The position numbers and the translations under genes are program-made. This document shows positions 1 to 8,177 of a stretch of 64,000 nt of DNA, one piece after another. The notes below the pieces were generated by a model, which ran no database searches, was not told where the DNA came from, and was given only the letters and a program-made list of their open reading frames with translations. The stretch's first letter is position 1; every line of letters begins with the position of its first letter. The stretch is from Saccharothrix sp. HUAS TT1 (GTDB lineage: Bacteria; Actinomycetota; Actinomycetes; Mycobacteriales; Pseudonocardiaceae): NCBI RefSeq assembly GCF_040744945.1, contig NZ_CP160453.1:6448001-6512000 (forward strand). The letters are read 5' to 3'.

Positions 1-1
1 C

Positions 2-373
2 CGGCTGCTGCGCGAGCCGCGGCTGATCCGCAGCATGGACGACCACGTGAACGTCAACGGGCTGCCGGAAGCCGCCGAGCGGTACGACTTCCTGGCCGAC
101 GGCCCGGAGTACGACCTCGTGACGCCCGACGTGCCGCGCGACGACCTGGACGCGCTGCTGGAGCACTACGTGCGCCGGTGGGCGGAGCTGGACCTGGAGG
201 TGATCGCGGTCGACCAGAGCGACCCGGTGGTGCGCGACCGGCTCGGCCTGCACTCGGCCAAGGTGATCGTGCCCGGTGCGGTGCCGATGACGTTCGGCGA
301 GCTGAACCGGCGCACCCGCGGCCTGCCGCGGCTGCGCCTGGCCGGCGACCCGCTGCCCCACCCGTTCCCGTGA
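2..373 (+). CDS. YcaO-type cyclodehydratase, C-terminal part (cut by window start)
   Basis: The frame is open from base 2, so the gene starts upstream; 123 C-terminal residues are visible. YcaO D-proteins of TOMM pathways use ATP to cyclise Cys, Ser or Thr of a precursor peptide into azolines. The segment PMTFGELNRR followed by the proline-rich C-terminus PLPHPFP is typical of these proteins, whose C-terminal PxPxP tail lies near the active site. The stop overlaps the next start as GTGA, so translation is probably coupled. The ATP-binding Glu motifs lie outside the window. Assignment rests on the tail and on the two downstream TOMM genes. Confidence 0.8.
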   Translation, partial: RLLREPRLIRSMDDHVNVNGLPEAAERYDFLADGPEYDLVTPDVPRDDLDALLEHYVRRWAELDLEVIAVDQSDPVVRDRLGLHSAKVIVPGAVPMTFGELNRRTRGLPRLRLAGDPLPHPFP

Positions 374-1488
374 GCGCGGAGTCCGCGGCGCTGGCCGCCG
401 CCTACAGCCACGGTCCCGGGCGGGTGGTCGAGCCCGGCACGTCGCCGCGCACGGCCGCTGCCTCGGGACCGCGCGTGCCACTGGCGGCGTTGGCCGCGCA
501 GGGCCCCTTCGGCGAGGCGCTGGCGCGGTTGCTGACCGACGTCGCGACACCGCTGCGGTGGGAACCGTGGAACCAGTACAACGACCACCGGTCGTACCCG
601 TCCGCGCGTGCCGCGTCCACTGTGGACCTGGCGCTGGCGGTCGGCGCGCGGCGGTGGGTGCTGGACCCCGTGCGGCGGGCCCTGGTCGGTGACGGGACGC
701 CCGTGCCGGACGGTCCCGCGCGGGTCGAGCTGGTCCGCCGCCGCGACCGCCTGTCCCCCGGCTACCGCGAGTTCGGCGACGTGCTGACCGAGCTGGAGGT
801 CGGTCACGTCGCGGCGGCGCTGGTCGAGCACGCGGCCCGGCTCGGTCTCGGCGCCAGGGCCGACGGGCTGACCGTCACCGTGGCGTTCGACGGTGGTACC
901 ACCGGCCCGGTATCCGTCCCACACCGCAGTTCAGGCGTTGGTCCACGTGGTATCGCGGCCGACCCGAGGCCGCTGCCCGCGGGCGTGCTGGACGCCGTGG
1001 TCGAGGCCGTCAACCACCCGCCGGCCGGTTCACCGGTGCGCGCCGACCTGCGGCACCGGTTGGCCGTGCGCAACGTCGAGGGCGTCGCCGACGGCTGGTA
1101 CGCGGTGACCGGCGGCCTGCGGCTGGTCGAGCCGGGACCGGCCGTACCCGGCCTGCGACCGGTGTTCGGGCACCCGCCCGGCACCCTCGACATCGCCTCG
1201 ATGAACCTCGCCCTGGTGACGACCGGCGACCCGGCCGCCGCGGTGGCGTCGGACGGGCCGGACGGCTACCGGGCGCTGCTGCGCGCCGCCGGCGCCACCG
1301 CGCAGCACGTGGGCACGGCCGCCGCGGCCGAGGGCGCGTTCTGCCGCCCGGTCCGCAGCACCGACGACGGCCCGCTGGAGGCCCTGGCCGGCGCGCCGCC
1401 GTCGCACTCGCTGCTCTACCTGCTCCTGGCCGGCCGCCCGCGCGGCACCGGCTTCGCCTACGACCTCACACCCCTGGAGGCGCGATGA
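370..1488 (+). CDS. SagB/nitroreductase-like protein of the TOMM operon
   Basis: GTG start overlaps the YcaO stop (GTGA); the product is 372 aa. The fold is inferred by comparison with the SagB domain of the next gene. Here YPSARAASTVDLALAVGARR aligns with that gene's YPSAGARHSARLRLVAWRV, and a segment near residue 300 resembles the C-terminal nitroreductase helix. SagB enzymes use FMN to oxidise azolines to azoles. The usual N-terminal RRS/RRT nitroreductase motif is not evident, so this may be a degenerate or accessory subunit. The stop overlaps the next start as ATGA. A TOMM role is likely, but the exact activity is uncertain. Confidence 0.65.
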   Translation: MSAESAALAAAYSHGPGRVVEPGTSPRTAAASGPRVPLAALAAQGPFGEALARLLTDVATPLRWEPWNQYNDHRSYPSARAASTVDLALAVGARRWVLDPVRRALVGDGTPVPDGPARVELVRRRDRLSPGYREFGDVLTELEVGHVAAALVEHAARLGLGARADGLTVTVAFDGGTTGPVSVPHRSSGVGPRGIAADPRPLPAGVLDAVVEAVNHPPAGSPVRADLRHRLAVRNVEGVADGWYAVTGGLRLVEPGPAVPGLRPVFGHPPGTLDIASMNLALVTTGDPAAAVASDGPDGYRALLRAAGATAQHVGTAAAAEGAFCRPVRSTDDGPLEALAGAPPSHSLLYLLLAGRPRGTGFAYDLTPLEAR

Positions 1489-3050
1489 CGTGGACCAGCC
1501 TGCACGTGCGGCTGTCCTGGTCGGTCGAGGACGTCGACGCGTTCATCGCCGACGTCCTCGCACCGGAGCTGGACGGGCGGCGGCGGCAGGGGCGCCTCGC
1601 CGACTGGTTCTACATCCGGTACTGGCGGACCGGCCCGCACCTGCGCGTCCGGCTGCGGGACGCCACCGAGGACCTGGCCGACCGGCTGCGCGACCTCGTC
1701 GCACTGGCGGATCACCCAGTCGTGGACGTGGACCCGTCCGCGTTCGACGGCTGGCTGCCGCACGGCGACGTCCGCGAGACGCCCTACGAGCCCGAGGTGG
1801 ACCGGTACGGCGGCCCGGACGCGCTGCCCGTGGCCGAGGAGGTGTTCTGCCGCAGCACCGAGGTGGCGGTCGCCGTGCTCCGGTCCGTCCGCACGCGGGG
1901 CGCGAAGTTCACCGCCGCCGTGGAGCTGGCGATGGCCACGACCACCGCGCTGAAGCTGGACCGGGTGGAGGCGGCGTCCTGGCTGCGGTCGCTGGCCACG
2001 GGGTGGCGCCAGGTCGACGAGCCCGGCTCCCCTCCCCCGCTCGGCTCGCACCTCGCCGCCCGGACGCTGCACGAGGCCCGCGCGGCCGCCCTCGCCACCC
2101 GCTGGGACCGGCTCGAATCGCACGCCACCGGCGCCGTGGCGCACTGGGCCGAGCAGGTGCGCGCGGACCTGCCGCGCTACGTCTGGGGCTCACAGCTGCA
2201 CATGCTGTTCAACCGCCTGGGCGTCGACCCGGAGGAGGAGCGCACCGTCTGCCGCCTGGTGGCGATGACGGCCGAGGAGCCGGACGGGCCGCTCCCGTTC
2301 CACCAGGACGGCGCGACCGCGCCCGACCGGCACTACCTCGCCGCCAGCCGGTTCCACCCCGGCGTGCCGGACCAGGGTCCCCTCGCCGTCCCGGTGGCGC
2401 CGGCCCCGAGGCCGCCGTGGTGGCGTGACGTGCCGCTGCCCGCGGGCGCGACCGTGCCGGGCTCGCTGGCCGACGCCCTGCTGACCCGGCGCACCGCCCG
2501 CGGCGAGGAGCCGGCCGGCCCGCTCGACGCCGACCGGTTGGCGACCCTGCTGTGGACGGCGCAGGGCGCGTTGCCGGACGGCCGCCGGCCGTACCCGAGC
2601 GCGGGCGCCCGGCACAGCGCCCGGCTGCGGCTGGTCGCGTGGCGGGTGACCGGCCTGGAGCCGGGCGTGTACGACGTGGACGAGGTCCGGCGCACCCTGG
2701 TCGAGGTCGCGCCCGCGCCGCCGGTGGCGGACGTCAGCGCGTCCTCGATGTGGTTCGGCCACGGCGACGGCCGGGTGGACCTGACCACCACGCCCGCGGT
2801 GCTGGCGCTGTACACGCGGGTGAGCGCGCTGCGGAAGGCGTACGGCCTGCGCGCGCTGCGGTTGGCGTTCACCGAGGCCGGGCACCTGGCGCAGAACCTG
2901 GCCCTGGTCGCCGGGGCGTCCGGGTTGGCGCTGGGCATGATCGGCGGCTTCTACGACGACCTGGCCCACGACGTGCTGTGCCTGGACGGCGTGGACGACG
3001 CGCTGGTCTACCTGATGCCCGTCGCGGTCCGGGCCGACGCGGCGGGTTAG
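1485..3050 (+). CDS. SpaB_C (thiopeptide-type) domain fused to SagB-type dehydrogenase
   Basis: 521 aa, ATG overlapping the previous stop (ATGA). Residues 1-270 look like the LanB C-terminal/thiopeptide-type bacteriocin domain: WFYIRYWRTGPHLRVRL near residue 45, then YEPEVDRYGG near 104 and HMLFNRLGV near 242. These domains act in glutamate elimination or in the pyridine-forming cycloaddition of thiopeptides. Residues 310-521 form a SagB-type FMN dehydrogenase with RRTARGEE, YPSAGARHS and a C-terminal GLRALRLAFTEAGHLAQNLA helix. Fusion of the two is unusual compared with the separate proteins of classical thiopeptide clusters. It is probably the last gene of the operon. No precursor peptide is visible in the window. 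Confidence 0.85.
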   Translation: MTWTSLHVRLSWSVEDVDAFIADVLAPELDGRRRQGRLADWFYIRYWRTGPHLRVRLRDATEDLADRLRDLVALADHPVVDVDPSAFDGWLPHGDVRETPYEPEVDRYGGPDALPVAEEVFCRSTEVAVAVLRSVRTRGAKFTAAVELAMATTTALKLDRVEAASWLRSLATGWRQVDEPGSPPPLGSHLAARTLHEARAAALATRWDRLESHATGAVAHWAEQVRADLPRYVWGSQLHMLFNRLGVDPEEERTVCRLVAMTAEEPDGPLPFHQDGATAPDRHYLAASRFHPGVPDQGPLAVPVAPAPRPPWWRDVPLPAGATVPGSLADALLTRRTARGEEPAGPLDADRLATLLWTAQGALPDGRRPYPSAGARHSARLRLVAWRVTGLEPGVYDVDEVRRTLVEVAPAPPVADVSASSMWFGHGDGRVDLTTTPAVLALYTRVSALRKAYGLRALRLAFTEAGHLAQNLALVAGASGLALGMIGGFYDDLAHDVLCLDGVDDALVYLMPVAVRADAAG

Positions 3051-3069
3051 CGGCCCGCGGTCGTGCGGG

Positions 3070-3075
3070 TAAAGT
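3070..3075 (+). promoter_or_regulatory. -10 element (TAAAGT) for leaderless NYN gene
   Basis: TAAAGT lies 7 nt before GTG 3083, the spacing expected if the transcript begins at the start codon. It supports 3083 over the in-frame GTG at 3095. Confidence 0.45.
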
Positions 3076-3082
3076 CGCCCCG

Positions 3083-3928
3083 GTGGGGGAGATCGTGCGC
3101 ATCGGGGTGTTCTACGACGGTACGTGGTTCGCTTACCTGAGCGACTTCTACGCGACCGAGCACCCGCGCGCGGCCCGGGTTTCGCTGGACGGTTTCCACG
3201 ACGCGTTGCGGTGGCACGCCCACAAGGTGACCAAGACCGCGTTGGACGACTGCGTGCTGCACGAGGCGCACTACGTGCGCGGGCGGATCGAGACGCCGGC
3301 CGCGTCGTTCGACGCCGCCCTGACCGCCGCCGGGGTCACGCGGCACGACTTGCCGCTGCACGGCGGCAAGGAGAAGGGAGTGGACGTCCACTTCGCACTC
3401 GAAGCGTGGGAACGCGCCACGACCGTGCCGCTGGAGTGGGTCGTGCTGGTCACCGGCGACGCCGACTTCACCCCGTTGGCGACCCGGTTGGCAAGGCGGG
3501 GCGTCGGCGTGGTGGTGCCGGTGGTCGACGGCGTGTTCCGCGAGTCGACGACCCCGGAGTGGATGCCGCGCACCGCCGCGCCGCTGCGGGCCGCCGCGAC
3601 GCTGACGCCGTCCTTCGACGACCTGTTCACGCCGTCCGGCCAGCCCGGCTACCCGCTGCGCCCGCCGTTCGTGCGCTCCAGCCAGGCCGTCCCCTCGCCC
3701 GCCGGCGCACCGCGCGGTCGCCGCCGCGGCACCGTGACCGGCTGGCGGGCGGGGCAGGCGCACGGCTTCATCACCGACTCCCGCGGCGGCTCGTGGTTCG
3801 CCTCGAAGGACGACCTGCCGGCGGGCCGCGCCATGCTGCCCACCGGCACACCGGTGTCGTTCACCGGCTCCCCCGCGCCACCCGAGGGCCGCAAGTACCC
3901 GCGCGCGTACTCGATCCGCCCTGAATGA
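3083..3928 (+). CDS. NYN (LabA/DUF88) nuclease domain with C-terminal cold-shock-like domain
   Basis: 281 aa. The N-terminal PIN-like NYN domain (about residues 5-165) starts with IGVFYDGTWF and has VLVTGDADF near residue 118. These Asp residues belong to the metal-binding site of this RNase fold. After a linker, residues 210-280 read RGTVTGWRAGQAHGFITD...SWFASKDDLP, a cold-shock/S1-like OB fold that could bind RNA. A role in RNA cleavage or turnover is therefore inferred; the target is unknown. Start 3083 is preferred because of the TAAAGT element. GTG 3095 has a closely spaced GGGGGAG and would remove four residues. It stands alone 33 nt after the TOMM operon. Confidence 0.8.
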   Translation: MGEIVRIGVFYDGTWFAYLSDFYATEHPRAARVSLDGFHDALRWHAHKVTKTALDDCVLHEAHYVRGRIETPAASFDAALTAAGVTRHDLPLHGGKEKGVDVHFALEAWERATTVPLEWVVLVTGDADFTPLATRLARRGVGVVVPVVDGVFRESTTPEWMPRTAAPLRAAATLTPSFDDLFTPSGQPGYPLRPPFVRSSQAVPSPAGAPRGRRRGTVTGWRAGQAHGFITDSRGGSWFASKDDLPAGRAMLPTGTPVSFTGSPAPPEGRKYPRAYSIRPE

Positions 3929-4096
3929 CCGGTCACCCCGACCGCCGCTCATCCGCGCTCGGCGGACATCCCTGCGGCTCCTCGTCCACATCGGACCCAT
4001 CGTCCTCAAGGAACGTCAGCCCCCCGGAGCAACCACGGGCGCAGTGAGGCGTCCCGCTTGGTATAGCCGTCCCGCTGCCCCCTGTGAGGTCCCACC

Positions 4097-4942
4097 ATGA
4101 CGCTGCTCCGCACCCTTTCCGCGTTACTGACGGCGGTCACGGCCGCCGTCCTCGTCACGCCACCGGCCTCCGCCGCCATCCCCGGCGAGGAGGTGGTCAT
4201 GTCCCCGCCTCCCCGGCTCGGGTCGTCCGTCAGCCGGATCAGCACGGTGTCCTGCCCGGCGGGCAAGCAGCTGGTCGGCGCGTTCGCCTACGTCCGGGGC
4301 AACAGGCGGGACGTGCTGGTCACCGGGCTGACGCTGACGGCGACCTTCGCCGTGGCGGTTGCCCAGGAGGACCAGGACGGCACCACCGACGACTGGGGCC
4401 TGGTGCTGGAGGTGGTGTGCGCGCTGCCCGTTCCCGGGCACGCGGTCGTCCGGGTCTCGTCGGCCCCCACGTCCGTGAACAAGCAGGTGCGCGCCACCTG
4501 CCCGACCGGCAAGAAGCTCCTCGCGTCCGGGTGGGACACCCAGGGCGCGGGTCAGGTCCACGTCAACCAGATCGCGCAGTCGGCGGACCTGACGAGCGTC
4601 GCGGTGACCGGCATGGAGGACCCCGACGGGTACGCGGGCGACTGGCGGCTGACCACCTACGCGGTGTGCGCGAACCCGTTGCCCGGCCAGGAGCTGCGCA
4701 CCGCGACCTCGCCGGTGGACCACGGCGACAAGTGGTTCGACGTGAAGTGCGACTGGGACCAGCGGCGGCTGTCGGCGGGCTGGTCGTTCATCGGCACGGC
4801 CGGCGTGACGCCCGCCGGGCAGGTGCTGCCGAACATTTGGGCCACCGGCACGTCCTGGTACGAGCTGGACGTCTGGGAGGACGACGACGGTTTCGCGCAC
4901 GACTGGTACGCGATCGGGCGGGTCGTCTGCGTGGACCGCTGA
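4097..4942 (+). CDS. secreted protein of three internal repeats, function unknown
   Basis: 281 aa with a Sec signal peptide (LLRTLSALLTAVTAAVLV, cut probably after ASA near residue 27). ATG follows a GAGGT ribosome site. The mature part contains three repeats of about 75 residues. Each opens with a Cys (SCPAGK, TCPTGK, KCDWDQ), passes an acidic D-x-D-G-x-x-x-DW turn (EDQDGTTDDW, EDPDGYAGDW, EDDDGFAHDW) and ends with VVC/AVC, the first two followed by a P-x-PG linker. The paired Cys residues suggest one disulfide per repeat. I do not recognise a characterised family; a cell-surface or binding role is only a guess from secretion and repeats. Confidence 0.8.
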   Translation: MTLLRTLSALLTAVTAAVLVTPPASAAIPGEEVVMSPPPRLGSSVSRISTVSCPAGKQLVGAFAYVRGNRRDVLVTGLTLTATFAVAVAQEDQDGTTDDWGLVLEVVCALPVPGHAVVRVSSAPTSVNKQVRATCPTGKKLLASGWDTQGAGQVHVNQIAQSADLTSVAVTGMEDPDGYAGDWRLTTYAVCANPLPGQELRTATSPVDHGDKWFDVKCDWDQRRLSAGWSFIGTAGVTPAGQVLPNIWATGTSWYELDVWEDDDGFAHDWYAIGRVVCVDR

Positions 4943-4948
4943 CCCGGT

Positions 4949-5944
4949 TCAGCGCTCGCGCGGTGGTGCGGTGCTCTGCCGCACCACCAGCTCGGTCGCG
5001 AGGTCGATCCGCTGGTGCGGCGGCTGCCGACCGCGGGCCAGGGTGATCACCATCTGCGCGGCGATGGCGGCCATGTCCCGAAGGGGCTGGTGCACGGTGG
5101 TCAGCGGCGGCCCGATCCACTCGGTGATCGTCAGGTCGTCGTAGCCGATGACGGACAGGTCGTCGGGCACGGACAGGCCCAGCTCGTGCGCCGCGCGCAG
5201 CACGCCCAGCGCCTGGTAGTCCGACCCGGCGAAGATCGCGGTCGGCCGGTCCGCGCGGTCGAGCAGGTCGATGCCGTGCAGGTAGCCGCTGTGCGCGCGG
5301 AACTCGCCCCGGCGCACGTGGTCGGGTTCCGCGGGCAGCCCCTCGGCGGCCAGCGCGCTGTGGAAACCGCCCAACCGGGCGCGGCTGCACAGCAGCGAGG
5401 TCGGGCCGGAGATGACACCGATGCGCCGGTGCCCGAGGTCGGTCAGGTGGCGGGCCGCGGCCACTCCGCCCGCCCAGTTCGCCGAGCCGACCACCGGCAC
5501 GCCCGGCGGCAGGTCCTCGGCGGTGTCCACGAAGACGAACGGGATGCCGGACGCGGTCAACCGGCGGCGCTGCAGGTCGTCCAGCTCGATCAGCACGAAG
5601 ATGACGCCGAGCGGCCTGCGGGCGAGCAGGTTGTCGAACCACCCGGCCCCCGGCCTGCGCGCGCCGTCCAGTTCGGACAGCACCAGCGCCACCCGCTCGG
5701 CGGTCGCCACCTGCTCGACGCCGCGGATCAGCTCCATGGCCCACTCGGAGTGCATGTGGTCGAAGACCAGCTCGACCATGCCCGGCCGGGCCGACCGGCC
5801 ACCCGGGCGCCCGTGCCGCCCGGCGACGTTCCCGGCGCCCGGCCTGCGGTCGACGGGCCTCGGACCGCCCGCCCCGCCCCGCGCCGGGATGCCGTTCCGA
5901 CCGCCCGGCACACCGGGGTTCCAGGACTTCCGCGACGTCATCAT
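4949..5944 (-). CDS. LacI-family ligand-binding domain protein lacking the HTH
   Basis: 331 aa from ATG 5944, which has AAGGGA 6 nt upstream; an ATG at 5962 would add six residues. From about residue 56 on, the protein is a full periplasmic-binding-like LacI effector domain (MVELVFDHMHSEW..., LGHRRIGVISG, DDLSVIGYDD, PPLTTVHQP). The expected N-terminal helix-turn-helix is absent. It is replaced by about 50 Gly/Arg/Pro-rich residues, and no HTH is encoded in any frame of the 115-bp gap upstream. It is clearly paralogous to the next gene. It may be a decayed regulator, or an effector-only partner that dimerises with the neighbour. Confidence 0.75.
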   Translation of the reverse strand: MMTSRKSWNPGVPGGRNGIPARGGAGGPRPVDRRPGAGNVAGRHGRPGGRSARPGMVELVFDHMHSEWAMELIRGVEQVATAERVALVLSELDGARRPGAGWFDNLLARRPLGVIFVLIELDDLQRRRLTASGIPFVFVDTAEDLPPGVPVVGSANWAGGVAAARHLTDLGHRRIGVISGPTSLLCSRARLGGFHSALAAEGLPAEPDHVRRGEFRAHSGYLHGIDLLDRADRPTAIFAGSDYQALGVLRAAHELGLSVPDDLSVIGYDDLTITEWIGPPLTTVHQPLRDMAAIAAQMVITLARGRQPPHQRIDLATELVVRQSTAPPRER

Positions 5945-6076
5945 GCCCGTTCCCTTGTCCACGAGGTCGTCGTACGAGGATCGGCGGAGGCGCAGCCTCC
6001 ACCACCGTACGACGGGAACCGCCCCTCCCCCCGATTGAGACGCACCACGACGATCGACGACCGGCAGCCCGCGGTC

Positions 6077-7360
6077 TCAGTTCGCGAGGGCGCGCGGAGG
6101 TGCGGTGCTGTCCCGGACGATGAGGGTGGTGGCCAGCTCGACCCGGTTCCGGGCGGGCGGCCGACCGGCGGCCAGCGCCAGGACCAGCTCGGTGGCGGCG
6201 GCGCCCATCTCGACCATGGGCTGCCGCACGGTGGTCAGCGGCGGACCGCTCCACCGGCCGGCCGAGATGTCGTCGAAGCCGACCACGCTCAGGTCCTGCG
6301 GCACGCGCACGCCCTCCTGCCGGGCCGCCTCGTAGACGCCGAGCGCCTGGAGGTCGTTGCCGCACAGCACCGCGGTCGGCGGGTCCGGCAGGCGCAGCAG
6401 CTCGCGCCCGTGGGCGAGACCGTCCTCGAACGCGAACCAGTGCCCGATGCGCACCAACCGGTCGTCCAACGGCACGCCCTGCCCCTCCATCGCCGCGCGG
6501 ACACCGCCCAACCTGGCCCGCGCGCACATCCGGTCGACCGGGCCCGTGATGACCGCGATGCGCCGGTGGCCGAGGTCGAGCAGGTGCCGGGCGGCGGCGA
6601 TCGCGCCGCTCCAGTTGCCCGCGCCGACCGACGGCACCGAGTGCTCCGGCTCGCCCAGCGGGTCGAGCGCGACCAGGGGTATGCCGCTGGTGGCCAGCAG
6701 GCCGTGCTGCTCGCTGGTGAAGCCGAGGTGCACCGCGACGACGCCGAACGGCCGGCGCGCCAGCAGGTCGTGCGCCCAGGACCGACCGGTCGGCGTGTTC
6801 CGCACGGCGTCGATGAACCCGACGGCCAGCCGGTGCCCGCTCGCGACCTGCTCGACGCCGCGCATGATCTCGACCGCCAGGTAGCTGTGCATGCCGAAGA
6901 AGACGACCTCGACGTTCGGCGCCCGCACGACCGCCTCCGGCCTACGGTAGCCGTGGTCGCGCAGCGCCGCCTCGACCCGGCGGCGGGTCGTCGCCGCCAC
7001 GCCCGGACGCCCGTTGAGCACCTTCGACACCGTCGGCGCGGACACACCGGCCAGCTGGGCGACCGCCGCGACGGTCAGCTCGCCGCGCCGCCGGCCACTC
7101 CGACGCGCGCCCTCGGCCTCGTCCGGCGCCGGGTGGCCGTTCGCCGGCGGGTTGCGCAGCTCCTCCACCGCGCCGAGCAGCCGGACGCGGACCGCCTCCG
7201 CCTCGCGGTGCGCCGCGGGACCGGCCGGGACCGTCTCCGTCAGGTAGCGCCGCTTGCCCGAGCCGCGGTCGACACCCGCGTACACCCGCACCCGCAGCGA
7301 CCCGCTCGGCAACTGCTCGACCTCGCCGCGCGCCTGCCGCCCTTTACCGGCATCTGCCAT
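6077..7360 (-). CDS. LacI-family regulator with N-terminal integrase arm-type domain
   Basis: 427 aa. Residues 12-70 (EQLPSGSLRVRVYAGVD, KRRYLTETV, then a charged helix ending EELRNP) closely resemble the N-terminal arm DNA-binding domain of actinobacterial tyrosine integrases. Residues 94-140 form a standard LacI HTH and hinge region (VAQLAGVSAPTVSKVLNGRP, then RRRVEAALRDHGYRR), and 148-427 the sugar-sensing domain. Two DNA-binding modules in one regulator are unusual. ATG 7360 has no ribosome site but TATCGT lies 6 nt upstream, so the mRNA is probably leaderless. Its targets are unknown; the nearby pectate lyase has LacI-like operators. Confidence 0.85.
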   Translation of the reverse strand: MADAGKGRQARGEVEQLPSGSLRVRVYAGVDRGSGKRRYLTETVPAGPAAHREAEAVRVRLLGAVEELRNPPANGHPAPDEAEGARRSGRRRGELTVAAVAQLAGVSAPTVSKVLNGRPGVAATTRRRVEAALRDHGYRRPEAVVRAPNVEVVFFGMHSYLAVEIMRGVEQVASGHRLAVGFIDAVRNTPTGRSWAHDLLARRPFGVVAVHLGFTSEQHGLLATSGIPLVALDPLGEPEHSVPSVGAGNWSGAIAAARHLLDLGHRRIAVITGPVDRMCARARLGGVRAAMEGQGVPLDDRLVRIGHWFAFEDGLAHGRELLRLPDPPTAVLCGNDLQALGVYEAARQEGVRVPQDLSVVGFDDISAGRWSGPPLTTVRQPMVEMGAAATELVLALAAGRPPARNRVELATTLIVRDSTAPPRALAN

Positions 7361-7366
7361 GGAGCC

Positions 7367-7372
7367 ACGATA
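7367..7372 (-). promoter_or_regulatory. -10 element (TATCGT) for leaderless lacI-type gene
   Basis: On the minus strand TATCGT sits 6 nt before ATG 7360, and no Shine-Dalgarno sequence is present. Confidence 0.45.
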
Positions 7373-7567
7373 ACCGAAAAGAAAACATCAAAGCGGTGAC
7401 GGAAGGCTCCACGTGTGGCTCCACGAAACCCGATCTCGAATCTTCCGAGTATGGCCGCACAAGACCGTGCGCCGTGGCGCCGATGGCCGCCGTTCGGCCG
7501 TGTCGATCCCAAGCGACCGGGTGTGCACCGTACGGCCGTTCGGACGTGTCTCGGTGCGCGAGTGCCG

Positions 7568-7573
7568 TAGCGT
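7568..7573 (+). promoter_or_regulatory. -10 element (TAGCGT) for leaderless lipoprotein gene
   Basis: TAGCGT lies 7 nt upstream of GTG 7581, which is the start that gives a proper lipoprotein signal peptide. Confidence 0.45.
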
Positions 7574-7580
7574 TCCACCC

Positions 7581-8177
7581 GTGACCCGCTTGCCAGGCAG
7601 GACCACCGCCACCGCGTTGCTGCTCCCGTTCGCGTTCCTCGCCGCCGCGTGCGGCGCCGAGGACGTCTCCGCGCCGACGTCGACGTCACCGCCGTCGACT
7701 TGGATCGAGGTGACGTCACCGGTCGAGGGCACCCGACCGGACGAACCGGCCGTGTCCACCCCGAAGCGGTTCGTGGACGGTGACGTGTGCGCGCTGCTCG
7801 GCGAGCAGGAGATCACCGATGCCGCAGGGACGCCCTACGCGCGGCGGATCTCGGCCGAGCCGGGCGAGCGGTGCACGTGGCAGCTCGGCGACACGCCCGA
7901 CGACAACGGTCAGCCGGTGGAGGTCTTCTTCGTCCACGTGCAGCCCGCGGACAGGTGGCTGGGCGTCGAGCAGGGCTCGGTGAAGGGCCACCCCACGCGG
8001 CGGCAGGACCGCGACGGGATCTGCATGCTGCGGATCGCGCTGCACCAGCCGGGGAGCGGGCGGTCCGAGAGGGCCGTCATGTCGGTCAACCTGAGGCTGG
8101 CCGACCGCACCGCCGACGCGTGCCCGGCGGCGCAGTCGCTGGCCGAACTCGTGCTGGACCGGCTGCCCGCCGCCTGA
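7581..8177 (+). CDS. lipoprotein, DUF3558-like
   Basis: 198 aa. GTG 7581 gives a short positive n-region (TRLPGRTTAT), a hydrophobic stretch and the lipobox LAAAC near residue 20, so it should be lipidated and anchored on the outer face of the membrane. The mature part begins with a Ser/Thr/Pro spacer. It then has DGDVCALLGEQEITDAAG and ERCTWQL, the Cys-Leu-Leu and Cys-x-Trp pattern of the actinobacterial DUF3558 lipoproteins, whose function is not established. An upstream in-frame start would put 56 residues ahead of the signal peptide and is unlikely. The gene is monocistronic. Confidence 0.75.
   Translation: MTRLPGRTTATALLLPFAFLAAACGAEDVSAPTSTSPPSTWIEVTSPVEGTRPDEPAVSTPKRFVDGDVCALLGEQEITDAAGTPYARRISAEPGERCTWQLGDTPDDNGQPVEVFFVHVQPADRWLGVEQGSVKGHPTRRQDRDGICMLRIALHQPGSGRSERAVMSVNLRLADRTADACPAAQSLAELVLDRLPAA

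Noticed and set aside
5945..6076. A lost HTH for the truncated LacI gene.
   Set aside because: All three minus-strand frames were read and none shows a LacI HTH or hinge.
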